From assembly GCA_900128565.1 (NCBI GenBank), contig LT636004.1, forward strand, positions 1 through 24,425: a stretch of DNA of 24,425 bases, written 5' to 3'. Of the stretch, positions 1 to 7,360 are shown one piece after another. Source of the stretch: Stramenopiles sp. TOSAG23-6 (lineage: Eukaryota > Sar). A program made the translations under genes and the position numbers. The notes beneath the pieces are model-generated. The model was not told the origin of the DNA, made no database searches, and saw nothing but the letters and a program-made list of their open reading frames with translations. Within the stretch, counting starts at the first letter, position 1. Every line of letters begins with the position of its first letter.

Positions 1-55
1 TCATACGAAATTTTGTACCTAACGAATTTTTTTTTGAAATATTTTTCCAAAATAC
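1..55 (+). repeat. 3' part of a repeat-family intron (intron a of gene A)
   Basis: The window opens inside the family core: ATACGAAATTTTGTACC at 3-19, followed directly by TAAC. The family 3' block GAAATATTTTTCC lies at 36-48. The 5' part and 5' splice site are outside the window. The exact 3' end is not determined: the reading frame is open through the element, and the exon probably begins between about 49 and 60. No AG lies between the core and the start of plausible coding sequence except the one in TTGGAGTT at 56-63. Confidence 0.75.
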
Positions 56-60
56 TTGGA

Positions 61-1004
61 GTTAATGCGAATAAAAAATTAATGCTAAAAACAGAAATGG
101 AACGAAAAAAATATGATGGTGCGAAACTGAGACTCATTCAAAAGTCAATTAAAGATTCTTCTAAAATTTCTTCATCTTTACAAAAATATCAAGAAAAGTT
201 TGAAAATATGTATGATGAAATTTCTCAATGCCAAAAACCTGGGATTATCAAATCTCGACATAGGAATTGGTATGGAACAAACCCATTGAAAGTTGGTACT
301 AAAGTAATTGGATATAAAATGGGTCATACTCGACCTCAACGACTTGACTCAAATATTGGTGTAGTTACTAAAGTTGCATCTTCTGGTCGTTTTAAGGGGT
401 TTTATGAAGTTAAATGGTCTGATGGGAAAGTTGTAAAATGGATAAAAAGGGGTGATATTAGAATTTGTCCATCAAATTTGATTAAAGATAAAATAAATGA
501 TGATGAAGATAAAGAAGAAAACACAAAAGTTTCAATAAAAGAAAAAGTGCAAACAAACAAACTAATGTCATCAGAATCATCAGATACAATTAGAAGAAAA
601 CGAACTAAAACTGGTGAAATGAAGATCTCTGAATTTCCCAGGTATAGAGATATGACAAAGTGGTTAGATGATGTTCGTTTTTATCATCAAATCTTGAATT
701 ATTTTTTTTTGTACGAAAATTCCATACTAAACATTTTTTTTTTCGAAACATATTTTTCACAATGAATCCTTGGACGGTTAGAAGTCCATCTAGTTATAGG
801 CAACAAATGAATAGACTATCTACAGGTTTAAAATTGCTTGAGATTGAACTCTCTCAGGCCAAACATCGAAGGAGAACACACAAATATACTCAATTGCAAA
901 ATATGGCTATGAAGCATCAATATTTACCAACACATCAAAAGAATATTTTTACACCTTTTGGTAAACACGGCGAAGGAGAACTCACTCATTCTGGAATTTG
1001 GTAA
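61..1004 (+). CDS. Gene A: protein with a Tudor/SH3-like segment (5'-partial, two exons)
   Basis: Two coding stretches, about 61-672 and about 762-1004, separated by a repeat-family intron; the first exon or exons lie before the window. Exon 1 is lysine- and glutamate-rich and enters a beta-rich segment at about 290-475 (GTKVIGYK... IGVVTKV... FYEVKWSDG... VVKWIKRGDI). This looks like a Tudor/SH3-type barrel, but I cannot assign a family. A charged acidic/basic linker follows. The last exon is a basic tail ending in HSGIW before the stop. It is convergent with gene B, with about 108 bp between stops. Function unknown. The open frame of exon 2 (80 codons) and its composition support coding, but the exact splice is uncertain: the obvious boundary repeat (ATG at 671-673 and 762-764) would put exon 2 out of frame. 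Confidence 0.6.
673..761 (+). repeat. Repeat-family intron b of gene A
   Basis: The element begins GTTCGTTTTTAT (673), compared with GTACGTTTTCAT in siblings. It carries a core variant GTACGAAAATTCCATAC, then TAAAC, and the 3' block GAAACATATTTTTC at 745-758. Between 673 and 764 there is no AG dinucleotide. The frame-preserving end is 761 (..TTCACA) or 764; joining at the ATG/ATG direct repeat gives an early stop (TAG at 779-781). The 3' boundary is uncertain by a few bases. Confidence 0.65.
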
Positions 1005-1112
1005 TCCAATGGATAATAAACTAATTTTATTATACTGTTTTAAAAATTTCATACTCATCAGAAAATAATTTTTTTTTTTTTAGATTTCATAACTTTCAAA
1101 AAAAAACGACAC

Positions 1113-2138
1113 TCAATCTAATTTTAAAGGACAATCGGTTTGCTTCCGTTTGATTCTTGACCATGGCCCAATTTCTGGATCAGTAATGTATTGCCATATC
1201 ACTGCACACCAAGAATCGTGGTATGGCAAGGTATCATAAAATTCAGGTGCCATCGCACGCAACGTTGGCAACCGAGATCCAGGGATGAAAGGAAAGTCAT
1301 GATGCTCGTTATGATAACCAACATTAAATGAAAATACATTGAGAGGTCCATAATATGAGTACGTCTCTTGGCCCTTTATGAAAGTGTAATGCTCGGCAAC
1401 AAAATGCCCAGCCATAGGGTGAATTCCCATGCCTAATAGAGTACCTGCAACTAGATATACAACGCCTTTACTACCAGCTAAATAATAAATACTACAATTA
1501 AATGCAATCTGCATAGTCCAATTAATAGCTTCCCACTTCTGCGGCGCTTTTGGTAGGCATACCAATGGTCTTAATGCATAGAAAGCAGGCTGTAGTAACA
1601 TCCATAAAACTTTCTTCAGAGGTCCAACAAAAAAAGACACTTCCCAGTCTGTTGGAACATCAGCGTCAATGACATCAAGACCTTGATGGCGATGATGGTC
1701 TGCATGATAACGCTTGAAAGATGCTGATGCGGGTATACCAAGAGGCAAATTTGCAACCATCCCAAACAACTTGTTGTACACCATCTTCCGGAAAGCAAGA
1801 CCGTGACTTATCTCGTGCATAGCAAGAGTCATGGCGTGGTTTATAGTTCCACCAATGCAATATGCGCACAAAAACAAAGAAAGCCAAGACATATCCTTCA
1901 CCAACCAACACATGATTACCTGAAGTGCCACCGCAAAAAGAACTTTCCACTTGGTATTAGTATCATGCCCAAACAACTTCTTTACTTGAGGATATTTAGC
2001 CATAATGGCTTTACGGCGAGAGGCATGTGGTTCATCAGTGTAACTCCACTCAAAGTCACGATTTTTCTTAGAAACTTTTCCAGAAACTTTAGGCTCGATA
2101 TCAGGTATACTTATCTGATTGATTGCTTTAGGTGGCAT
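1113..2138 (-). CDS. DEGS1: Gene B: sphingolipid (dihydroceramide) delta-4 desaturase
   Basis: A 341-residue, intron-free, integral membrane di-iron desaturase. It introduces the 4,5-trans double bond into dihydroceramide at the ER to give ceramide. The three histidine boxes of the family are present: HEISH (108-112), HADHH (145-149) and HNEHH (276-280). A further His-containing segment, GHFVAEHY, lies at 244-251. The N-terminus has the DFEWSYTDEPHASRRKAI type of motif (29-45) typical of DES1 proteins, and IPG/YHDSW segments near the C-terminus also match. Hydrophobic spans lie at about 65-107 and 165-240. Length matches the usual 320-340 residues. The start (ATG at 2136-2138) gives the expected N-terminal lead before the DFEW motif. 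The family also contains C4-hydroxylase/desaturase members; delta-4 desaturation is the default assignment. The gene is divergent from C across an AT satellite. Confidence 0.95.
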   Translation of the reverse strand: MPPKAINQISIPDIEPKVSGKVSKKNRDFEWSYTDEPHASRRKAIMAKYPQVKKLFGHDTNTKWKVLFAVALQVIMCWLVKDMSWLSLFLCAYCIGGTINHAMTLAMHEISHGLAFRKMVYNKLFGMVANLPLGIPASASFKRYHADHHRHQGLDVIDADVPTDWEVSFFVGPLKKVLWMLLQPAFYALRPLVCLPKAPQKWEAINWTMQIAFNCSIYYLAGSKGVVYLVAGTLLGMGIHPMAGHFVAEHYTFIKGQETYSYYGPLNVFSFNVGYHNEHHDFPFIPGSRLPTLRAMAPEFYDTLPYHDSWCAVIWQYITDPEIGPWSRIKRKQTDCPLKLD

Positions 2139-2272
2139 TCTAACTAGCTATGGAACGATGTGCTTTTAGATGTGTTTCCAGATGTGTTTCGAATTCAACA
2201 CAAAAGAATACACAATTGCTGCTGATGTGGAGTTCAACGCTTTTTGTAAGGAAATAAAACAGACCGACTTGA

Positions 2273-2280
2273 TGACGTCA
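2273..2280. promoter_or_regulatory. CRE-type palindrome TGACGTCA upstream of gene B
   Basis: A perfect 8-bp palindrome TGACGTCA lies 135 bp upstream of the gene B start, between the gene and the satellite array. This is the classic bZIP (CREB/ATF) half-site pair. Occurrence in an AT-rich intergenic region makes chance less likely, but regulatory use is inferred only. Confidence 0.4.
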
Positions 2281-2321
2281 TATTAGTCTAAATGGACAGG
2301 TTTGTGCAAGAAAAAAATAAT

Positions 2322-2935
2322 TTTTTATCTGTATGATATATGTATATTTTTGTTATATGTATTTTTTTGATATAATACATATAGTATTTTTTTACATATA
2401 ATTTAAGTGTTTTTGTTATATGTATTTTTTTTTATATAATACATATAGTATTTTTTTACATATAATTTAAGTGGTTTTTTTTATCTGTATGATATATGTA
2501 TATTTTTGTTATATGTATTTTTTTTGATATAATACATATAGTATTTTTTTACATATAATTTAAGTGTTTTTTTTTATCTGTATGATATATGTATATTTTT
2601 GTTATATGTATTTTTTTTTATATAATACATATAGTATTTTTTTACATATAATTTAAGTGGTTTTTTTTATCTGTATGATATATGTATATTTTTGTTATAT
2701 GTATTTTTTTTGATATAATACATATAGTATTTTTTTACATATAATTTAAGTGTTTTTTTTTATCTGTATGATATATGTATATTTTTGTTATATGTATTTT
2801 TTTTTATATAATACATATAGTATTTTTTTACATATAATTTAAGTGGTTTTTTTTATCTGTATGATATATGTATATTTTTGTTATATGTATTTTTTTTGAT
2901 ATAATACATATAGTATTTTTTTACATAATTTTTGT
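2322..2935. repeat. AT-rich satellite array, about 93-bp units in a 186-bp higher-order pattern
   Basis: The phrase ATCTGTATGATATATG recurs at 2327, 2483, 2576, 2669, 2762 and 2855, giving steps of 156, 93, 93, 93 and 93. The first step is longer because it holds a complete unit plus a truncated one. Units alternate strictly between two types: one has T-run plus GATATA and ends AAGTGT, the other has T-run plus TATATA and ends AAGTGG. Each unit contains the inverted repeat TATATGTATT / AATACATATA, a 10-bp stem with a short T-rich loop. The array fills most of the space between divergent genes B and C and ends about 65 bp before the gene C ATG. No coding potential is seen. Confidence 0.95.
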
Positions 2936-3000
2936 AAGATTTATTGAGTTTCCGGTCGTTATATGTTTTAGTTCATAATATAATTGTTGAATAATATAAA

Positions 3001-3915
3001 ATGCCAGTATCTTTGTCTGATTTATTTGAACATGTTGGTCCATACGGGAATGACTCAAGTTGTGACATTCTATCGTTTGCTTCAAATCGTTTTTATGTAT
3101 ACCATAAATCAAATGATGGTACAACAATGCAATTTCCGAATGGATATGTACCTTCGTTATTGGCAGAGTTGGCAGTGCGTGGAGTTCTAAGAGAATGTGT
3201 TCGTACCTTTTTCTTTGAAGATACTGTTGATGATGCGGTACGTGTGCAACTTCAAGATGCAGGTTTTAATGTCCTCGATGCAGTTAACAGTGGTTCTTCA
3301 AATTCGGTTTGGACTTGTGGTGTGCCTTACAAAGAGAAGCTTTCAATACCACCATGTTTAACCGCTGTGAGGCGTCGATTACAATCTGAAGGATTGATAC
3401 TATCAATTCCCTTTATTCAGGATCATTTTGAAAATGTGTATATTTTTATTACTTCTCCTGGTATATCATTTAAAGGAACTGAGCTTGAATTGTTAATCAA
3501 CTGTCCCGATGGTGGTACGTTACTACCTCGTATATTTTGTGCGTCTGCGTCTCATAAACGTTTATGGAAAAAGTTACCTATGGCAATGCTAATGAAGAAC
3601 GATGGAGTGTTATTCGGAACTGATGTTTCAGACATTGATACGCGATCGTATGGTATAGCATGGCAGAGAAGTATTATGCGATATCGAGTTAAATCACCCG
3701 ATATAAATGGTGACAAATGGATGTTTTTCATTGAGAAAGGTTATCCGCCTGCTTATGTAAAATGGTTGATTAAAAAGGGATTGACATTTTATACGCGAGA
3801 AATGAGTTCACGTTTATCAGACAAGTATGATAATGAAGTTCGTGGGATAGGTGACGCATCATCTTCCAAGAACTCCACATTGGTGTCACCAGTGACAATC
3901 CCGCGCCGGTGGTAG
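3001..3915 (+). CDS. Gene C: unknown 304-residue soluble protein
   Basis: An intact frame of 304 residues starting at ATG 3001, about 65 bp after the satellite ends. I do not recognise the family. There is no signal peptide or membrane span. It reads as a mixed alpha/beta globular protein with several Cys and aromatic residues. The segment from about residue 105 to 260 (VPYKEKLSIPPCLTAVRRRL... IPFIQDHFENVYIFIT... LLINCPDGG) looks like the folded core. The C-terminal roughly 35 residues are Ser-rich and probably disordered. Gene-like codon composition, length and a poly(A)-type AATAAA about 100 bp after the stop support a real gene. It lies head-to-head with gene B and tail-to-tail with D. Confidence 0.85.
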   Translation: MPVSLSDLFEHVGPYGNDSSCDILSFASNRFYVYHKSNDGTTMQFPNGYVPSLLAELAVRGVLRECVRTFFFEDTVDDAVRVQLQDAGFNVLDAVNSGSSNSVWTCGVPYKEKLSIPPCLTAVRRRLQSEGLILSIPFIQDHFENVYIFITSPGISFKGTELELLINCPDGGTLLPRIFCASASHKRLWKKLPMAMLMKNDGVLFGTDVSDIDTRSYGIAWQRSIMRYRVKSPDINGDKWMFFIEKGYPPAYVKWLIKKGLTFYTREMSSRLSDKYDNEVRGIGDASSSKNSTLVSPVTIPRRW

Positions 3916-4015
3916 AAACTCATGGAAGCAAGAAAGAATTAGTTATTTCTGGTTTGTTGTTCATCTCCAGAAATATTCACATTGAAATGGTTATTTATAA
4001 TATTTTATTATTTTC

Positions 4016-4021
4016 AATAAA
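4016..4021 (+). terminator. Poly(A) signal-like AATAAA after gene C
   Basis: AATAAA lies 100 bases downstream of the gene C stop, in a 203-bp spacer that separates it from the convergent gene D. The position fits a 3' end signal. In sequence this AT-rich a single hexamer is weak evidence. Confidence 0.35.
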
Positions 4022-4118
4022 ATAACACTATACCTTGACACTATATCAATCTCATATTGTAATCGTTTTCACACATTGGGTAAGGATTCTGGAATTATAC
4101 TTTATTCAAATGTAAAGA

Positions 4119-4877
4119 CTAATTTATATCTTCATAAACAACAAATCCTCCATTAGGAAAACCAATCCCAGTTGCAACTGGATTATCATTGGGTATACTA
4201 CTTACTTCACTCTTAAATTGACCTACAACATCAATCTCATCATCAATAATTAATGTGAAACTCAAAGACTCCTCATTAAATGTAATGCTGACTGTATGTT
4301 CCTCTCCATCATTGACTTTCTTTGACCCAAATATTTGCTCACCGCCACGAAATCGAAATCCAACCACACCACCATGCTCTACATCTATGAAAAGATCTCG
4401 ACTTTCCTTTTTGGTAAATCTACCAATTACAGTATTTTTGAATAAAAAATTATTCACATCATGTATACCTGAGTCCAATATTTCATACAGAATATGCTGC
4501 TCGCGTGCGTTACTATTCGTGAGAAATTTAACTGGCCCTACATTTTGCCAATCAACTCTGTTTGCTAATATTACATTATCATTTCGTATTTGACGAACTT
4601 CGAGTTCACTTTCGTAATCTATTTCATTAAAAGTCAAGTAGAATGAAAATCCTGCGACGAAAAGGCTAACTATAATAAAACAAACGCCTGTTAAACACAT
4701 AGATGAGGCATAGCTTGACTGTCGTTTCTTTTTTTTATGTTTTTTGGTTTTTTTGGAAGAATTCTTTGGTGTAACTTTTTGAGAAGGAAGACTTGTTTCA
4801 TTCAATTCTGGAGAAGCCAACGATACTGAAGATGTTTCAGGTTTAGCCATTATACAGTTGATACGTTTTGAATCCAA
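4119..4877 (-). CDS. Gene D: type II single-pass membrane protein with a LamG/concanavalin-like ectodomain
   Basis: 252 residues. A Ser-rich cytosolic N-terminus runs into a very basic lysine stretch (about 42-53). One hydrophobic span follows (about 61-83). The C-terminal part (about 100-252) appears to be a beta-sandwich. The string DGEEHTVSITFNEESLSFTL resembles the laminin-G/concanavalin-fold hallmark (a D-G-x-x-H-x-V strand followed by an I-D-D turn). Lys before the span and the absence of a signal peptide suggest N-in, C-out topology. The start may be Met1 (4877) or Met10 (4850); Met10 still leaves the whole protein intact. Function unknown. A TTACCCGGTA motif lies 126-135 bp upstream. 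Confidence 0.8.
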   Translation of the reverse strand: MDSKRINCIMAKPETSSVSLASPELNETSLPSQKVTPKNSSKKTKKHKKKKRQSSYASSMCLTGVCFIIVSLFVAGFSFYLTFNEIDYESELEVRQIRNDNVILANRVDWQNVGPVKFLTNSNAREQHILYEILDSGIHDVNNFLFKNTVIGRFTKKESRDLFIDVEHGGVVGFRFRGGEQIFGSKKVNDGEEHTVSITFNEESLSFTLIIDDEIDVVGQFKSEVSSIPNDNPVATGIGFPNGGFVVYEDIN

Positions 4878-5002
4878 GCTGTGGTATTGTATATGGAGGG
4901 CTTTTCACGTATTGTTGAGTCAGAGTTATGTGGGGGACGGTACGTTTTATAAATGAACACAGATATGAATATCGCCGAGATCGCCGAAACGACAATAACT
5001 AG

Positions 5003-5012
5003 TTACCCGGTA
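5003..5012. promoter_or_regulatory. TTACCCGGTA motif upstream of gene D
   Basis: TTACCCGGTA lies 126-135 bp upstream of the gene D ATG, in the 163-bp spacer after the end of gene E. It matches the first ten bases of the 11-base element found twice before gene I (14401 and 14420). The element is dyad-symmetric, TTACC-N-GGTAA. It is a candidate transcription-factor site; function is inferred. Confidence 0.4.
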
Positions 5013-5040
5013 CACCATTATTTTGTGATTTCTTCATTTA

Positions 5041-6275
5041 TTAATCTCGAAAATAGAAGTAAGTAATAAGACCACTACACAGAGCAACAAGAAAAGGCTC
5101 AAATGCATTTGATATAATTCTTTTGTACATATTTGATTTTTTTTCACAAATATTTATAACGATTGTTTCTTTTCCATTATCTAAATCATTTAATATTTCA
5201 TTTTCATGTTTTCCATTATCTAAATCATTTAATATTTCATTTGCATGTTTTCCATTATCTACTTGATTCTTTATGTTTGTTTTAGTTGATGTAGACGCAA
5301 ACATTCTCTTTGCACTCATTTTACTTCTACGATTATATAGGGCAATGCATTTTTGTAAGGAAGATTTTTCTTGTATGAGAGTAGAACAATTATTTTTTAT
5401 CTTTAGTGCTTTAGTAATATCATCCGTTGCGCCACTGAAATCAAATAATAAACGTCTCGCTTTGGCTCTTCGATATAAAGCTTTGACATTTGTAGGATCT
5501 TTTTGTAAGACCAAGGAACATGTATGGTAAAAAAATGTGTTACATTAAAAAAAAATATGTTACATTCGAAATTAGTCAAAAAAAATCTTTAGGTACAAAA
5601 TTTCGTATGAAAAAAAAAATGAAATTCATGATATGAAAACGTACACGCAGAACATGCTTCGGAATACTGTTGTGTTCTAATTTTACAACAAGCTAAGTTC
5701 AGCTGAGATTGTTGTAATATTTTTTCTACTTCTTGCTCTTCAGTAAGAGTGTCAGGAAAACAATAATCAAAGTATACCGAAACTCGACGATACTCAGCCG
5801 CCGCACGGTACCACTGGCCTTCTTTATAATAATCATTTCCAAGTTGTTTAAAACTCTTGCACTTTGAAATTTGCTCTTTTGTACTCAAGTCATAAATTGC
5901 ACGTTCTGCAGATTTATCATGATTACAACCAGACAAACCTTCGCGCTTTTTTTGAGTCTTCAATAACTTTTCAGAACGCTCATTTAAAATACGATTTTTT
6001 TCCGCAACGTCCTGCTCTGCACCCCAAATATCCCATCTATCATATTCGTCGCTGATACTCGTATCAATTCTTCCTTCCAATTCTGTGCGTCGTTTTTCAA
6101 GTGCACTTTTACGACGCCTCAAAAGATCTGTATCACGTTTTGTAGATTCCAAATTCTCTGAGACACTTTCCACCTGAAATTGGGCTGCTTTGGTAAATAG
6201 GTTTTCCATTTCAGGATATTTACGTTTCTCGTTAGATCTTGGCATTACCTGGATTAATTGGTTTTCGTTTCTCAA
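5041..6275 (-). CDS. Gene E: TPR-domain protein with a C-terminal membrane tail (two exons)
   Basis: Exon 1 spans 6275-5645 and exon 2 5519-5041, giving 369 residues. Charged coiled-coil sequence occupies about 40-120. TPR helices run from about 135 to 275, including a canonical unit joined by the splice (..YSEACSAC / SLVLQKDPTNVKALYRRAKA), whose Tyr, Ala, Leu and Pro fall at the expected spacings. A linker with a 13-residue repeat follows, and the C-terminus ends in a hydrophobic segment (FLVALCSGLITYFYF) suited to tail anchoring in ER or mitochondrial outer membrane. The layout recalls FKBP8-type or other Hsp90 co-chaperone TPR proteins, but no FKBP domain is present, so only a TPR adaptor role is inferred. 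The start may be Met1 or Met11. Divergent from gene F. Confidence 0.8.
5171..5261. repeat. 39-nt tandem repeat inside gene E
   Basis: TTTCCATTAT recurs at 5171, 5210 and 5249, a period of 39 bases, with two full units and a partial third. The period is a multiple of three and encodes about 13 residues (NGKHENEILNDLD) between the TPR region and the membrane tail. Near-identity of the units suggests recent expansion by slippage. Confidence 0.9.
5520..5644 (-). repeat. Repeat-family intron of gene E (125 nt)
   Basis: Read on the minus strand, the element starts GTACGTTTTCAT, contains the core CATACGAAATTTTGTACC followed by TAAAG, and ends ..TTACCATACAT. The TPR register fixes the join at SAC / SLVLQKDP. 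TGT is present at both junctions (5645-5643 and 5520-5518), so the cut can slide three bases without changing the product. None of the permitted cuts ends in AG. The only AG in the element directly follows the core. Confidence 0.85.
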
Positions 6276-6495
6276 CGTAGCATGCCCATCTATGAACTAT
6301 TAATGATCTGATCTGAACTGAAGACAGAGTACTGGAAAAATATAGTTTATTGAAAGAAAACATCACGTAATAATAAATATAATAATCTGACCGCTGCATC
6401 GATCAAAGACCGCGCGCGACGTGGCCAAATTTGCGTGATTTGAAAAGTCCGTAAAAGTCGTCTTAAGTATATAAGGGATCACTCATTAATAGAAA
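6276..6495. promoter_or_regulatory. Divergent promoter region between genes E and F
   Basis: A 220-bp spacer between two start codons. It holds a locally GC-rich stretch at about 6409-6425 with a GACGTGGC box (6418-6425, ACGT core as in bZIP G-boxes). TATATAAG lies at 6468-6475 on the gene F side. The TATA-like box begins only 28 bp before the gene F ATG, which would place transcription initiation at about the start codon. Either the leader is extremely short or this box is not used. Confidence 0.4.
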
Positions 6496-7299
6496 ATGAA
6501 AGCATTTCCACTAACACATGTGGTATATGAGGAGAATGATATTCTGGGTTTTCTTGCAGCCCTTCTCTCTTTAACTCCCGTTTTTGCAGTCGTAGCTTAC
6601 GTGTCTATTATCCTTGCAAGACGTGAAATTTCGGTTTTTATCTTGTTTTGTGGCCAAGTTTTTTTCAACTTACCTTTGAACATAATACTAAAGAAAATTA
6701 TTGCACAGCCCCGTCCTTTGGGTAGTCCTGGATTACATAGTTCATATGGTATGCCTTCGGATCATACACAGTTTAGCTTTTTTCTCAGCTGTTATGCTAT
6801 ACTCTGGATCAATAACAGCAGTTTCGGAAAATTTCTCATACGTCAAAACAAATATTTTCGAATAATTTTCAGTTGCACACTGTTTCTATGGGCATCCTCT
6901 GTTGGGTGGTCAAGAGTTTATTTGAGTTATCACTCCAACCAGCAAGTTGTTGCTGGTGCAGTTGTTGGCATTATAAGTGGTATATTTTGGCGAATATTTG
7001 TTTTATCTTGGATAGAACCGAATGTCAGTCATATTTTTCTACCATATCTCGAATCGATTACAAATGGAATATTTTGCTTCAGAGATAGTACACATGTTCC
7101 TAGTGTCTGCTATCTTGAAGCAATGATGACATCGGCTTTCCTTCAAGGACGTGACGCAATTTTAAATAGGGGCAAAGAAAAACGAAATTATGTAGGGACG
7201 ACTTCAAGTGAATTTTTGTACTTATTTGAAGAGAATGAATATGAAGTTGAACTCAAAATATCTTTTCAGAAATCGAATTCAAAATACAAGAAAAGTTGA
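6496..7299 (+). CDS. DOLPP1: Gene F: dolichyldiphosphatase (PAP2 family)
   Basis: 267 residues, intron-free. It hydrolyses dolichyl diphosphate to dolichyl phosphate on the luminal face of the ER, recycling the lipid carrier for N-glycosylation. The N-terminus LTHVVYEENDILGF matches the family start (LTHVxY), supporting this ATG. PAP2 motifs are present: K66..R73-P74 (KX6RP), Y84-G-M-P-S-D-H90 (the PSGH-type box, with Asp where Ser or Gly is usual), and S139-R140..H146 followed by SNQQ. The last has Gln in place of Asp, as is typical of dolichyldiphosphatases. Four or more hydrophobic spans lie between 15 and 175. The C-terminal tail is about 30 residues longer than I expect for the animal enzyme. 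Convergent with gene G; the stops are 61 bp apart. Confidence 0.93.
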   Translation: MKAFPLTHVVYEENDILGFLAALLSLTPVFAVVAYVSIILARREISVFILFCGQVFFNLPLNIILKKIIAQPRPLGSPGLHSSYGMPSDHTQFSFFLSCYAILWINNSSFGKFLIRQNKYFRIIFSCTLFLWASSVGWSRVYLSYHSNQQVVAGAVVGIISGIFWRIFVLSWIEPNVSHIFLPYLESITNGIFCFRDSTHVPSVCYLEAMMTSAFLQGRDAILNRGKEKRNYVGTTSSEFLYLFEENEYEVELKISFQKSNSKYKKS

Positions 7300-7360
7300 T
7301 ACCCAATACGTTGTCCAAAACAAATGCATATAAAATATCAAACTACTTTTATTACTTCGA

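Noticed and set aside
13-765. Gene A translated straight through both repeat elements as one exon
   Set aside because: The Phe/Tyr/Asn-rich ends match the intron family sequence, not protein-like composition, and the frame stops just after the second element while a coding frame resumes at 762.
1803-2147. Plus-strand frame of 114 codons
   Set aside because: It lies antisense to the well-conserved desaturase gene B; no family resemblance and the sense frame explains the constraint.
2322-2935. CRISPR-like array
   Set aside because: Units are contiguous 93-bp AT-rich repeats with no unique spacers, in a eukaryotic context.
4878-5040. tRNA or small RNA gene in short spacers
   Set aside because: No cloverleaf or conserved box pattern could be made here or in the other spacers.
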